64,000 nt of DNA, taken from contig NC_061510.1 in NCBI RefSeq assembly GCF_022539505.1, positions 275,238,330 through 275,302,329 on the forward strand, read 5' to 3'. Position 1 is the stretch's first letter. The number at the start of each line of letters is the position of its first letter. The translations under genes were made by a program, and so were the position numbers. Below, piece after piece: positions 11,741 to 23,271 of this stretch. The DNA comes from Lolium rigidum (taxonomy: Eukaryota; Streptophyta; Magnoliopsida; Poales; Poaceae). Below the pieces are notes generated by a model, which did no database searches, was not told the DNA's origin, and was given only the letters and a program-made list of their open reading frames with translations.

Positions 11741-11785
11741 GCACTTGTTCATTACATTGGTACTAACGTTTTACTTGTCTTGTGA

Positions 11786-12049
11786 ATGGAGATGCCGACG
11801 ACATATGTCGTGTACAAGGGGAGGGTTCCTGGAGTCTACGACGATCGGGAGGACTGTCGGAGACAGGTGCACCGTTTCAGCGGCAACAGCTACAAGGGAT
11901 ACCCCACTTGGGTGGAGGCGGAAAGAAGATACGCCCGTTATCTAGCGGGAGAGATGAGGGACGTGAGGAGGAACCGGATGAAGACCATGGCCTTCGTGAT
12001 GATGGTCATCATGACCATGTTGGTCATGTTCTATGTGATTGCAGTTTAG
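11786..12049 (+). CDS. small CACTA-encoded protein with viroplasmin/RNase H1 N-terminal-like domain and C-terminal membrane helix
   Basis: The 87-codon frame starts MEMPTTYVVYKGRVPGVYDD. Residues about 6-55 match the hybrid-binding fold of RNase H1 N-termini and caulimovirus viroplasmin: a YVVYKGRVPGVY strand-turn, then a DCRRQVHRFSGNSYKGYPTW core and EAERRYARYL helix. A basic patch (RRNRMK) and about 20 hydrophobic residues (MAFVMMVIMTMLVMFYVIAV) end the protein, looking like a tail anchor. The gene sits between the hairpin array and the 3' terminus, a position kept by a truncated relative in CACTA-2 (61066). It could be the last exon of a larger gene, and the start is a guess. The domain call is from residue pattern only. 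Confidence 0.6.
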   Translation: MEMPTTYVVYKGRVPGVYDDREDCRRQVHRFSGNSYKGYPTWVEAERRYARYLAGEMRDVRRNRMKTMAFVMMVIMTMLVMFYVIAV

Positions 12050-12344
12050 GTTAGGACCTACATAGTGAGGTGTATGACGATACTTGTGACGACTATGTAC
12101 CGAGACTTCTAACTTTGTGAAACTTCGTCGTTCGGTGTTGCATATGCACATGTGTTGTATGAATCAACACATTCCGAAACGAGACTTGCGTATTTGTGTA
12201 TTGATACCGAAATGAAACTTGGCTCTCTATGTGCTTCTCATATTGCATGTACTACTGTCTAAATATGAACTGCGTTGTAAATATATACTGCTGTCAAATA
12301 TGTATTGCAATATGCTGGAAAAAAGCTGTAAAAATGAATTTTCG
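12050..12344 (+). other. CACTA-1 3' untranslated/subterminal spacer
   Basis: A/T-rich, with no gene seen. It leads into the GCCGGCGCAC array. Confidence 0.4.
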
Positions 12345-12623
12345 AATATTATTGCCGGCGCACCTAAATGCCCTACTGCCGGCGCACGTGGCATGCGCCA
12401 GTGCTGGAAGACATACTGCCGGCGCAGCTGCACGTGCGCCGGTGGAACTAGGCTTTGTCGGCGAAGCTCTGATGGTGCTCCGGCAGTAGCTGAAATATCG
12501 CCGGCGCACAGCTTGGTACCCCGGCAGTGCCCAGTTATCACCGGCCCGTTCGCACCGGCGGGCTGAGGTGCGCCGGCAGTAGACATATTTGGTGCGCCGG
12601 CAGTAGCTGTTTTCCTTGTAGTG
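12345..12623 (+). repeat. 3' subterminal repeat array and terminus of CACTA-1
   Basis: At least eight degenerate copies of GCCGGCGCAC or its complement GTGCGCCGGC occur between 12355 and 12605. The terminus AGCTGTTTTCCTTGTAGTG follows. Such arrays bind the transposase accessory protein in En/Spm-type elements. Confidence 0.85.
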
Positions 12624-13628
12624 TTAAGTTGCAAACAACAGACAATTGCATTAAGTATGGTGCGTAATGTAATCAACACAAATATCCTTAGACAAAGCAT
12701 TGATGTTTTATCCCTAGTGGCAACAACACATCCACAACCTTAGAACTTTCTGTCACTGTCCCAGATTCAATGGAGGCATGAACCCACTATCGAGCATAAA
12801 TACTCCCTCTTGGAGTCACAAGTATCAACTTGGCCAGAGCCTCTACTAGCAACGGAGAGCATGCAAGATCATAAACAACACATATATGATAGATTGATAA
12901 TCAACTTGACATAGTATTCCATGTTCATCGGATCCCAACAAACACAACATGTAGCATTACAAATAGATGATCTTGATCATGATAGGCAGCTCACAAGATC
13001 TAACATGATAGCACAATGAGGAGAAGACAACCATCTAGCTACTGCTATGGACCCATAGTCCAAGGATGAACTACTCACACATCAGTCCGGAGGCGATCAT
13101 GGTGATGTAGAGTCCTCCGGGAGATGATTCCCCTCTCCGGTAGGGTGCCGGAGGCGATCTCCTGAATCCCCCGAGATGGGATTGGCGGCGGCGGCGTCTC
13201 TGGAACTTTTTCCGTATCGTGGCTCTCGGTAATAGGGTTTTCGCGGCGGAGAGTATAAGTAGGCGGAAGGGCAGAGTCGGAGGAGGCACGGGGGCCCCAC
13301 ACCATAGGGCGGCGCGGGCCCCCTTGGCCGCGCGGCCCTGTGGTGTCGGTGCCTCGTGGCCCCACTTCGTATCCTCTTCGGTCTTCTGGAAGCTCCGTTG
13401 AAAAATAAGACCCTGGGCGTTTGTTTCGTCCAATTCCGAGAATATTTCCTGTGTAGGATTTCTGAAACCAAAAACAGCACAAAATAGGAACTGGTGCTTC
13501 GGCATCTCGTCAATAGGTTAGTGCCGGAAAATGCATATAAATAATGTAAAGTGTATATAAAACATGTGAGTATTGTCATAAAACTAGCATGGAACATAAG
13601 AAATTATATATACGTTTGAGACGTATCA
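12624..13628 (-). repeat. Sabrina-like LTR, first ~1 kb, reverse strand, split by CACTA-1
   Basis: Read on the reverse strand it starts TGATACGTCTCAAACG (ending at 13628) and follows the gypsy A LTR sequence for about 1 kb. It stops where CACTA-1 begins; the rest should lie left of the window. The next five bases, CCTAC (13629-13633), are the expected TSD copy. It could be a solo LTR or the 5' LTR of a reverse-strand element. Confidence 0.8.
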
Positions 13629-13633
13629 CCTAC

Positions 13634-13969
13634 CTCACTACTACCTCCGTCATTGCAAGTTGAAGATGATCCTGCTGTGAAGCTCAAGGCCAATGAAGTT
13701 AGGATTGGACCAATGACACGAGCTCGTGCGAAGCTACTTAAACAACAGGTGAACTTGTTCCTAAACGATACTTTGATTGAAGAGAACTTTATACTGCCTA
13801 AGTGCTATTATTTATGTATGATCAGGTATGAGGAGGGAGCAAGCATCGCACGAGGAGGAGGGGAGCAGCTGGACCAAAAGATGGACGTGAAGCTGGACAT
13901 GGAGCTGGACATGAAGACATCCCATGGATGCGCGAGGGAGGAGCGGGAGGCATGCGCGAGAGGAGGAGA
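13634..13969 (+). pseudogene. C-terminal remnant of a gypsy polyprotein
   Basis: An open frame reads LQVEDDPAVKLKANEVR and then GPMTRARAKLLKQQVN, a signature often seen near the C terminus of plant gypsy polyproteins. It continues through NDTLIEENFILPKCYYLC and charged repeats (MDVKLDMELDMK) into the LTR. No enzyme domain remains. The frame runs on to a stop at 14111 inside the LTR. Upstream is severed by an LTR insertion. Confidence 0.6.
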
Positions 13970-14683
13970 TGTTCCAGCCGGCGCCAGGACCGGTCAACCG
14001 GCCGCACCACCGGGCCGCCCGGTCCCAGGGCCGGTCCAACCGGCTTCCACGTCGGAGTCACCCGGTTTCAACCGGGTTTTGCACTTGTGCCATCCGGGCA
14101 CTATCCAGTAAGCCTGGAAGGTTCACCCGGTTGGCGCCCGGCGCGAGACCCGGTCCAAACCGGACCGGCCGGTCCCAGGCCGGTCGACCGGCCTCCAGAC
14201 CGGCCGTGTCCGAGTCTGTCTCGACCAGATCTATTCTGGGTCGGTTATTTTCGTACTTTTTCGACCTGAGGTCGTCCTGGACACCTATATAAGTCCATAG
14301 GACGCCCCCAAAGTTGCTTTAGACCACGTTTAAGATAAACCCTAGTTCTTAGTTGTTTGCTCGCAAAACTATTGAATTCCCTACACCATATTGCTTGATA
14401 TTGTGTAGATCCCGATAAAGTCTTGTGTGATCTCGTTGTTCCATTGGGAATTAGACGGTTGCAACTTACCGCTTCGTGGTCGGCGGCTACGTGCGCAAGT
14501 GTGTGGAGTTGCGAATATCTTGCAGGGTTGAGAGCTGTTGCATTGGCGACAGGGACCAATCGAGAGATCTCGTTGCGTCATACAAGTTATCATCCACTAC
14601 ATCGTCGTGTTTCTCCGCTGCTATCACCCCGTGATCATCATCACCACCGTTGCTTACTGAGAAGATCGGGCCACCCCTTATCA
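13970..14683 (+). repeat. 3' LTR of the truncated gypsy element, CCGG-rich
   Basis: It begins TGTTCCAGCC directly after the purine tract GAGAGGAGGAGA and ends CCCCTTATCA. The first 240 bp are crowded with CCGGTCxxACCGG-type palindromes. A TATA box follows at 14286. The end points are inferred from TG...CA and the purine tract, since there is no second copy to compare. Confidence 0.55.
14286..14293 (+). promoter_or_regulatory. TATA box in the CCGG-rich LTR
   Basis: TATATAAG lies within CACCTATATAAGTCC, about 315 bp into the LTR, after the palindrome-rich U3. Confidence 0.5.
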
Positions 14684-16262
14684 GGTTGGATTGTTAGTTT
14701 GAGTCACTAGATTTAGCTATTTTTAACCTAGAAATCTACAATTGGTAAAAATAGTTTAAGACACGCCCGTTTGTTTAGCTACTTCATTTAGGTCATGCCA
14801 TCCAATATGGCTCGACTCGATCAATGATGCTTTTGAAAAAAATCTCATACCCTCTAGGTCAAAAAACAGCTAGGCCCAGCTAAACTAAACATTATATTAT
14901 GTACATTACTTAAGCCATATAACATGCGTGACCAAGAGGGGCTATATAAGTTCAAAAGTTTTTAGAGCGGCCATAAGTGGTTTAGAGTTTAGGAAAGAGC
15001 CATTTAGGTCAAGGAACTATATGAGCTGCATGTGAAGAGATTGATGGAGCTTTGCTTTATCCATTAATTAAAAAAGTGTCCAGCTACTTAGCAAAACAGG
15101 GACGAAAACCATACAACAATGCCAACACCACCGGGGTCACACTCATACTCGCTACCTAGCCAAGACCACTCATGATTCATGAGCAACTATGCTCAACCTG
15201 AAAACACCACTCCGTCAAGATTAGACAGCATTTCACTACCACCGGAGATAAAATGTCATGACTGCTATGAGAGGAGCAGATATAGGAAGCTTGAACATAG
15301 ATGGAAAGGCAAATTATTCAAGGAGCAACTACTTAAGTCTCGCAGATATAGTATGCCTTCACTTCTAATCATCTTTAACCTTTTTTTACTCTATCCCACT
15401 AGCCACCATTGTAGATTTTCCTTGGACGTGCTTGGTGGCATGTGGTCTTGCATGTAATTTATACTAGAAGTATAAGCAATTTTCGCAAGATTTAACAAAG
15501 AAAAATAGTACATAAAATATAATTAAAAATAGAAAAACCAAACTAGACAAGGTACTAGGACAAAGAGTTGCACGAAAGATTGAATAAACACATACGGTGC
15601 AGAAGAGGAACTGTTCATTTTGGCAGTGTTGTCTCCCATGTCACTGTAGAGGCTGCAATTGTCTAGGAACAAGTCCTCATCGGGGAAGTACATCATCGGC
15701 TTTTCTGATGAACACGAAGCTAGTAGGCACGTAGAGTGCTATCCAAAAACCTTATCGCCACTCTCCTGGACAGAATCACAAGAGACGGGGTTTCAGAGGC
15801 CTACTGTCCGTCCTCTCGGTGCACGCCACATGACGGGATGGAGAAGACCTTGATTGACACCGCAAGGCTCTGGACCCAGTAGGAGAGTAGGAGGGTGTGG
15901 CGTTTGTGTTGTGGTGTTTCTCTCTGGAGAGGATCGACCTCTCTTTCATAGGCACAAAAAGATATAGACGAACAAGCATCGACAAAAGGAGAACAGGCGG
16001 GTCCGTTAGGTTCATGTACCACTACGAAAAACGTTTTAGCTTCTCGGAAATTGTTCATATTCCAGTAGTATGTGACAAATAAAAAGTAATCTTGGCTCAT
16101 TCCCGCGGAGCACAGCGTGGCGAGGCAAGTTGAGGAGGAGGAGGAGGGGCGCGTGTGTAGAAGACTTCTTCTCATATGCTCATACAACAAGTGAAACAAT
16201 CCCTTATGTAAAGAGGTTCAACTTTCTCTTAACTAGATATATGTGACTAAATGTTTGCCTCA
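14684..16262. other. unassigned sequence between gypsy and copia elements
   Basis: About 1.6 kb with no gene, terminal repeat or protein domain I recognise. Several 60-130 codon frames around 15660-16200 have no known motif. It probably represents older, decayed DNA that received the Angela-like insertion at 16263-16267. Confidence 0.4.
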
Positions 16263-16267
16263 TATAT

Positions 16268-18048
16268 TGAAGGAGATATGCCCTAGAGGCAATAATAAAG
16301 TGGTTATTATTTATATCTTTATGTTTATGATAAATGTTTATATATCATGCTATAATTGTATTAACCGAAACATTAGTACATGTGTGATATGTAGACAAAC
16401 AAAGAGTCCCTAGTATGCCTCTTAACTAGCTTGTTGATTAATAGATGATTAGTTTCATAATCATGAACATTGGATGTTATTAATAACAAGGTTATGTCAT
16501 TGTATGAATGATGTAATGGACACACCCAATTAAGCGTAGCATAAGATCTCGTCATTAAGTTATTTGCTATAAGCTTTCGATACATAGTTACCTAATCCTT
16601 ATGACCATGAGATCATGTAAATCACTTATACCGGAAAGGTACTTTGATTACACCAAACGCCACTGCGTAAATGGGTGGTTATAAAGGTGGGATTAAGTAT
16701 CCGGAAAGTATGAGTTGAGGCATATGGATCAACGAGTGGGATTTGTCCATCCCGATGACGGATAGATATACTCTGGGCCCTCTCGGTGGAATGTCGTCTA
16801 ATGTCTTGCAAGCATATGAATAAGTTCATAAGGGACCACATACCACGGTACGAGTAAAGAGTACTTGTCAGGAGACGAGGTTGAACAAGGTATAGAGTGA
16901 TACCGAAGATCAAACCTCGGACAAGTAAAAATATCGCGTGACAAAGGGAATTGGTATCGTATGTGAATGGTTCATTCGATCACTAAAGTCATCGTTGAAT
17001 ATGTGGGAGCCATTATGGATCTCCGGATCCCGCTATTGGTTATTGGTCGGAGTGAGTACTCAACCATGTCCGCATAGTTCACGAACCGTAGGGTGACACA
17101 CTTAAAGTTGGATGTTGAAATGGTAGAACTTGAATATGGAATGGAGTTCGAATATTTGTTCGGAGTCCCGGATGAGATCCCGGACATCACGAGGAGTTCG
17201 GAATGGTCCGGAGAATAAGATTCATATATAGGATGTCATTTTATGTGAATTAAAATGATGCGGAAGGTTCTATGGAAGGTTCTAGAAGGTTCTAGAAAAG
17301 TCCGGAAGAAACCACCAAGGAAGGTGGAGTCCTGGAGGGACTCCACCTCCATGGCCGGCCAACCCTAGTGGGGGAGGAGTCCCAAGTGGACTCCCCCAAA
17401 GGGGGCCGGCCACCCCCTCCATGGAAGGTGGAACTCCCACCTCTAGTGGGAGTCCTAGCTTGGGTAGGTTTCCCTATCTTATGGAAGGTTTTGGGTTCGG
17501 GTCTTATTCGGAAACTTGTAGTCCAACCCTTGGGGCTTCCACCTATATAATGAGGGACAAGGGGAGGGGGCCAGCCACCTCAAGACCACCACCTGGCCGC
17601 ACCCCTCAAGTGGCCGGCCACCCCCTCCCAAACCCTAGCCGCCCCCCTCTCCTCCATAGCTCCCGCGTGCTTTAGCGAAGCTCCGCCGGAGTTCTCCACC
17701 ACCACCGACACCACGCCGTCGTGCTTGTCGGATTCAAGAGGAGCTACTACTTCCGCTGCCCGCTGGAACGGGAGATGGACGTCGTCTTCATCAACAACCG
17801 AACGTGTGACCGAGTACGGAGGTGCTTGCCCGTTCGTGGCGCCGTGATCAAGATCTTCTACGCGCTTTTGCAAGCGGCAAGTGAACGTCTACCGCAGCAA
17901 CAAGAGCCTCCTCTTGTAGGCTTTGGAATCTCTTCAAGGGTGAGACTCGATAAACCCCTCGTTGCTACGGTCTTCTAGATTGCATCTTGGCTTGGATTGC
18001 GTGTTCGCGGTAGGAAAATTTTTGTTTTCTATGCAACGTTATCCTACA
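16268..18048 (+). repeat. 5' LTR of the Angela-like copia
   Basis: A 1781-bp LTR of the family whose LTRs start near GGAGATATGCCCTAGAGG. Confidence 0.92.
17544..17550 (+). promoter_or_regulatory. TATA box in the 5' LTR
   Basis: TATATAA lies in CCACCTATATAATGAGGG, just before the C-rich leader. This is the conserved promoter position of this copia family. The same motif is at 24549-24555 in the 3' LTR. Confidence 0.6.
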
Positions 18049-18049
18049 G

Positions 18050-18062
18050 TGGTATCAGAGCC
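18050..18062 (+). other. primer-binding site (initiator tRNA-Met)
   Basis: TGGTATCAGAGCC lies one base after the LTR end. It is the usual primer site of plant copia elements. Confidence 0.9.
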
Positions 18063-19244
18063 GTGTCTATGCATAGATGGTTGCACGAGTAGAACACAAT
18101 GGTTTTGTGGGTGTTGATGCTCTTGTTATCTTTAGTTTGAGTACTTTGCATCTTTGTGGCATAGTGGGATGAAGCGGCTCGGACTAACTTTACATGACCG
18201 CGTTCATGAGACTTGTTCCTCGTTCGACATGCAACTTGTATTGCATAAGAGGCTTTGCGGGTGTCTGTCTCTCCTACTATAGTGAAGATTCAATTTACTC
18301 TTCTATTGAAAACATTAGTATCAACGTTGTGGTTCATGTTCGTAGGTAGATTAGATCTCTCTCGAAAACCCTAAACCACGTAAAATATGCAAACCAAATT
18401 AGAGACGTCTAACTTGTTTTTGCAGGGTTTGGTGATGTGATATGGCCATAATGTGATGATGAATATGTATGAGATGATCATTATTGTATTGTGGCAACCG
18501 GCATGAGCCTTATGGTTGTCTTTAAATTTCATGTTGAGTAGTATTTCAAAGTAGTTGTAATAGTTGCTACATGGAGGACAATCATGAAGACGGCGCCATT
18601 GACCTTGACGCTACGCCGACGATGATGGAGATCATGCCCGAAGATGATGGAGATCATGTCCGTGCTTTGAAGATGAAGATCAAAGGCGCAAAGACAAAAG
18701 GGCCATATCATATCACATATGAACTGCATGCGATGTTAATCCTTTTATGCATCTTATTTTGCTTAGATCACGACGGTAGCATTATAAGATGATCCCTCAC
18801 TAAAATCTCAAGATAATAAAGTGTTCATCCTTAGTAGCACCGTTACCAAGTCTTGTCGGTTCGAAGCATCTCGTGATGATCGGGTGTGATAGAATCAACA
18901 AGTACATACAACGGGTGCAAGACAGTTTTGCACATGCGGATACTAAGGTGGCCTTGACGAGCCTAGCATGTACAGACATGGTCTCGGAACACGTGATACC
19001 AAAGGTAGAGCATGAATCATATGGTTGATATGATGAACACTTTGAGTGTTCGCCATTGAAATCACACCTTGTCTCGTGATGATCGGACTTAGGTGCGGTG
19101 GATTTGGTTTGTGTGATCACTAAGACAATGCGAGGGATATTGTTTTGAGTGGGAGTTCACCTAGATTTTTAATTATGTTGAATTAAAATTTGAACTCAAT
19201 TTGTCATAAACTTAGTCTAAACTTTTGCAAATATATGTTGTAGA
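18063..19244 (+). other. leader of the Angela-like copia
   Basis: About 1.2 kb without a recognised gene, between the primer site and gag. The short frame at 18571-18792 (MEDNHEDGAIDLDATP) has no known domain. Long leaders are usual for this family. Confidence 0.55.
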
Positions 19245-20105
19245 GATGGCATCCCCAATCAATTTTAACCGAGTTCCTAGAGAAAGAAAAACTTAAGAGC
19301 AATGGTAGCAACTTCACCGATCGGTTCCGTCATGTGAGGATCTTCCTCTCCGGCGGAAATCTGCAATATGTGCTTGATGCACCGCTAGGTGACCCTCCTG
19401 CGAAACTGAAACCGATGAAGTAAAAGCTGTTTACGAGACTCGGAAAATTCGGTACTCTCAAGTTCGGTGTGCCATCCTGTGCGGTCCGGAATCCGATCTT
19501 CAAAAACGTTTTGAGCACCACGATCCTCATGAGTTGATGAAAGAGCTGAAAGCTATTTTTGAGACTCATGCGGCCGTGGAATGCTATGAAGCATCGAAAC
19601 AATTCTTCAGCTGCATGATGGAAGAAGGCAGCTCCGTTAGTGAGCACATGCTCGCCATGACCGGGCATGCGAAGAAACTCAGTGACTTGGGAATAGTGAT
19701 TCCTAACAGACTGGGGATTAATCGTGTCCTTCAATCACTGCCACCAAGTTACAAGAACTTTGTGATGAACTACAATATGCAGAACATGAACAAGGAGTTA
19801 CCCGAACTCTTTGGCATGCTAAAAGCTGCTGAGATTGAGATCAAGAAAGAGCACCAAGTGTTGATGGTCAACAAGACCACCAGTTTCAAGAAACAGGGGC
19901 AAGTCTAAGGGAAAATTCAAGAAGGGTGGCAAGAAAGCTGCCACGCCTCCTGTGAAACCTAAGAACGGCCCTAAGCCTGATGCTGAGTGCTATTACTGCA
20001 AGGAGAAGGGACACTGGAAGCGTAATTGCTCCAAGTATCTGGCTGATCTGAAGAGCGGCCTTGTCAAGAAGAAGAAAGAAGGTATATCCGATATACATGT
20101 TATAG
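19245..20105 (+). pseudogene. gag of the Angela-like copia, broken
   Basis: The frame starts MASPINFNRVP at 19245 and breaks early. FTDRFRHVRIFLSGGN and YVLDAPLG appear in another frame, followed by a stop near 19421. The main UBN2-type gag part is open from about 19440 to 19908 (LMKELKAIFETHAAVECYEA, LQSLPPSYKNFVMNY). After a further indel near 19900, a CX2CX4HX4C zinc knuckle (CYYCKEKGHWKRNC, about 19988-20029) follows. At least three disruptions separate these pieces, so no functional capsid protein can be made from this copy. Confidence 0.85.
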
Positions 20106-20669
20106 ATGTTTATCTCACTCGGTTCTCGTTCTAGTACACGGGTATTTGATACTGGTTCGGTTGCTCATATTTGTAACTCGAAACGGGAACTAAAGAATAA
20201 ACGACAACTACTGAAAGATGAAGTGACGATGCGCGTTGGAAATGGATCCAAGGTCAATGTGATCGCTGTCGGCACACTTCCTCTACATCTACCTTCGGGA
20301 TTAGTTTTAAGCCTAAATAATTGTTATTATGTACCCGCGTTGAGCATGAACATTATAATTGGATCTTGTTTAATGCAAGACGGTTATTCATTCAAGTCTG
20401 AGAATAATGGTTGTTCTATTTTTATGAATAATATCTTTTATGGCCGAGCACCACAAAAGAATGGCTTATTTCTGTTAGATCTCGATAGTAGTGATACGCA
20501 TATACATAACGTTGATGCTAAGCGAATTAAATTGAATGATAATTCTACTTATATGTGGCAATTGTCGTCTTGGTCATATTGGAGTGAAACGCATGAAGAA
20601 ACTCCATACTTGATGGATTACTTGAATCACTTGACTTTGAGTCACTTGATAGATGCGAAGCATGTCTAA
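20106..20669 (+). pseudogene. protease region of the Angela-like copia polyprotein
   Basis: The region reads VFDTGSVAHICNSKREL, with the catalytic Asp in DTG and the HIC motif typical of copia proteases. Conserved VGNGSKVNVIAVGTLPL and LNNCYYVPALSMNIIIGSCL follow. The frame is open for about 187 codons and ends with TAA at 20669, close to the start of the integrase region. The upstream junction with gag is out of frame. Confidence 0.85.
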
Positions 20670-21447
20670 TGGGTAAAATGACTAAGACTCCATTTTATGG
20701 TATGATGGAGCGAGCTACTGACTTATTGGAAATCATACATACCGATGTGTGCGGACCAATGAGCGTAGCATCGCGCGGTCGTTATCGTTATGTTCTAACC
20801 TTCACGAGATGATCCGAGTAGATATGGGTATATCTATTTCATGAAACATAAATCCGAAACTTTCGAGAAGTTTAAGGAATTTCAAAGTGAAGTAGAAAAT
20901 CAACGTAACAAGAAGATTAAATTTCTACGATCTGATCACGGAGGTGAATATCTGAGTTATGAGTTTGGCATGCATTTAAAGAAATGCGGAATACTTTCAC
21001 AATTGACACCGCCGGGAACACCACAACGAAATGGTGTGTCCGAACATTGTAATCGAACTCTCTTAGATATGGTTCGTTCTATGATGTCTCTTACTGATTT
21101 GCCGTTATCATTTTGGAGTTATGCATTAGAGACAGCCGCATTCACTTTAAATAGAGCACCATCAAAATCCGTAGAAACGACACCGTATGAATTATGGTTT
21201 AATAAGAAACCTAAGTCTGTCGTTCCTTAAAGTTTGGGGTTGCGAAGCCTATGTAAAGAAGTTACAACCGGACAAGCTAGAACCCAAAGCGGAGAAATGC
21301 GTCTTCATAGGATACCCTAAGGAAACTATAGTGTACACCTTCTATCACAGATCCGAAGGCAAAATCTTTGTTGCTAAGAACGGAACCTTTCTTGAGAAAG
21401 AATTTCTCACTAAAGAAGTGACTTGGAAGAAAAGTAGAACTCGATGA
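20670..21447 (+). pseudogene. integrase of the Angela-like copia, broken
   Basis: Catalytic DDE positions are recognisable: HTDVCGP near 20738, SDHGGEYLS near 20930 and GVSEHCNRT near 21040. QLTPPGTPQRNGV precedes the Glu. The core is interrupted by stops near 20810-20820 (FTR*SE*) and an indel near 21225. A C-terminal GCEAYVKKLQPDKLEPKAEK segment then continues in another frame to 21447. The fold was clearly a full copia integrase and is now inactive. Confidence 0.85.
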
Positions 21448-21639
21448 GATTGATGAATCTATACTCGTTGATCGGAGTAGCGCGATGCCGGAAGTTGTGC
21501 ACTGTACCGCCTACACCGGCAACGAGAGGAAGCTAATGATAATGATCATGAAACTTCGAACGAGGAAACTATCGAACCTCGCGGATCGACAATGGAACGT
21601 GCCACTCCTGATTGGTATGATCCTTGTCTAAATGTCATG

Positions 21640-23239
21640 ATTGTGGATAACAATGATGAGGACCCTGCGACGTATGAAGAAGCGATGATGAGCCCGAGAT
21701 TCCAACAAATGGCAAGAAGCCATGAAATCCGAAATGGGATCCATGTATGATAACAAAGTATGGACTTTGGTAGACTTACCCGATAGCCGAAAAGTCTGTC
21801 GAGAATAAATAGATCTTCAAAAGAAAAACGGATGTTGATGGTAATATTACTGTCTATAAAGCTCGACTTGTCGCAAAGGGTTTCAGACAAATTCAAGGAG
21901 TTGACTATGATGAGACTTTCTCACCTGTAGCGAAGCTAAAATCTGTGAGGATTTTGTTAGCAATAGCTGCATTTTTCGATTATGAGATTTGGCAGATGGA
22001 TGTCAAAACGGCGTTCCTTAATGGAGACATTGAGGAAGAGTTGTATATGGTACAACCCAAAGGTTTTGTTGATCCTAAAAATGCTGACAAAGTATGCAAA
22101 CTTCAGCGTTCAATCTATGGACTGAAGCAAGCATCAAGAAGTTGGAACCGACGCTTTGATAAGGTGATCAAAGACTTCGGGTTTATACAGTGTCATGGAG
22201 AGGCTCGTATTTACAAGAAAGTGAGTGGGAGCTACGTAGCATTCCTGATATTATATGTAGATGACATATTATTGATCGGGAATGATATAGAACTATTAAG
22301 CGATGTTAAAGGTTATTTGAATAATAGTTTTTCAATGAAAGACCTTGGTGAAGCATCGTATATATTAGGCATCAAGATTTATAGAGATAGATCAAGACGC
22401 CTAATAGGGCTATCACGGAGTACATATCTGGACAAGATTCTAAAGAAGTTTAGAATGGACGAAAGTAAGAAAGGGTTCTTACCTATGTTACCAGGCAAGG
22501 TCTTGAGTAAGACTCAAGGACCGGCTACGGCATAAGAAAGAGAAAGGATGAATAATATCCCCTATGCCTCGGCAGTAGGATCTATCATGTATGCCATGCT
22601 ATGTACTAGACCGGATATAGCACATGCTGTTAGTTTGACTAGCGGATATCAAAGTGATCCGGGAATGGAACAACTGGACGGCGGTCAAGAATATCCTAAA
22701 GTACTTGAAAAGAACTAAGGATATGTTTCTTTGTTATGGAGGTGACCAAGAGCTCGTTGTAAGTGGTTACACCGATGCAAGTTGGAACAACGATCTGATG
22801 ACTCTAAGTCACGGTACGGGTACGTGTTTATATTGAATGGTGCTTTGCGATAGGCTGGGCAAGCTCGAAGCGGTGCACGGTGGCGAAGTCTTCAACGAGA
22901 ATCGAGTACATAGCGGCTTCAGAGGCTTCATCAGAAGCGGTATGGATGAAAAGGTTCATTATAGAGCTCGGTGTGGTTCCTAGTGCATTGGACCCATTAA
23001 TCATTTACTGTGATAACATGGGTGCCATCGCCAATGCACAAGAGCCAAGGTCACACAAGAGGCTGAAGCATATCAAGCTGCGTTACCACTCGATTCGCGA
23101 GTACATCGAAGATGGAGAAGTAAAGATTTGCAAAGTACACACCGATCCGAATGTAGCAGATCCGTTGACTAAAGCTCTCCCTAGGGCAAAGCATGACCAA
23201 CACCAGAATGCCATGGGTGTTAGGTATATTACAATGTAA
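21640..23239 (+). pseudogene. reverse transcriptase-RNase H of the Angela-like copia, broken
   Basis: RT motifs are VDGNITVYKARLVAKGF, QMDVKTAFLNGDIEEELYM, YGLKQASRSW and the catalytic YVDD at 22254-22265. The RT frame is open from 21945 to 22535 and ends in a TAA. RNase H pieces follow in shifted frames: VVSGYTDASWNND near 22760, STRIEYIAASEASSEAVW near 22890, and CDNMGAIANAQ with ADPLTKALP up to the stop at 23239. The RT active site is intact on paper, but stops and indels upstream and downstream prevent a polyprotein. Confidence 0.9.
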
Positions 23240-23261
23240 TCTAGATTATTGACTCTAGTGC

Positions 23262-23271
23262 AAGTGGGAGA
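23262..23271 (+). other. polypurine tract of the Angela-like copia
   Basis: AAGTGGGAGA lies directly before the 3' LTR. Confidence 0.75.

Larger units (their letters stand above)
1..12623 (+). mobile_element. CACTA (En/Spm) DNA transposon, CACTA-1, 3' part, interrupted by gypsy A
   Basis: The right terminus ends in TTGTAGTG at 12623, the inverse of a CACTACAA start. It is preceded by a subterminal array of GCCGGCGCAC motifs in both orientations (about 12345-12610). The base triplet TTA follows, as expected for a 3-bp CACTA target duplication. The left terminus lies outside the window. Inside are a broken Ulp1-like gene, a 3-copy hairpin repeat array and a viroplasmin-like ORF. No DDE transposase is visible, but the 5' part is missing, so autonomy cannot be judged. 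The element lies inside a reverse-strand Sabrina-like LTR, because LTR sequence resumes at 12624. Gypsy A (2445-10579) was inserted later. Confidence 0.85.
13634..14683 (+). mobile_element. 3' end of a different gypsy element (pol tail plus 3' LTR)
   Basis: An end-of-polyprotein segment (GPMTRARAKLL) is followed by a purine tract and an LTR of about 714 bp. Everything upstream is cut off by the Sabrina-like LTR inserted at 13628. No primer-binding site follows 14683, so this is the 3' LTR. Confidence 0.65.

Noticed and set aside
15801..16199. 132-codon reverse frame as a host F-box/DUF295-like gene
   Set aside because: No motif beyond vague similarity. The surrounding frames are full of stops.
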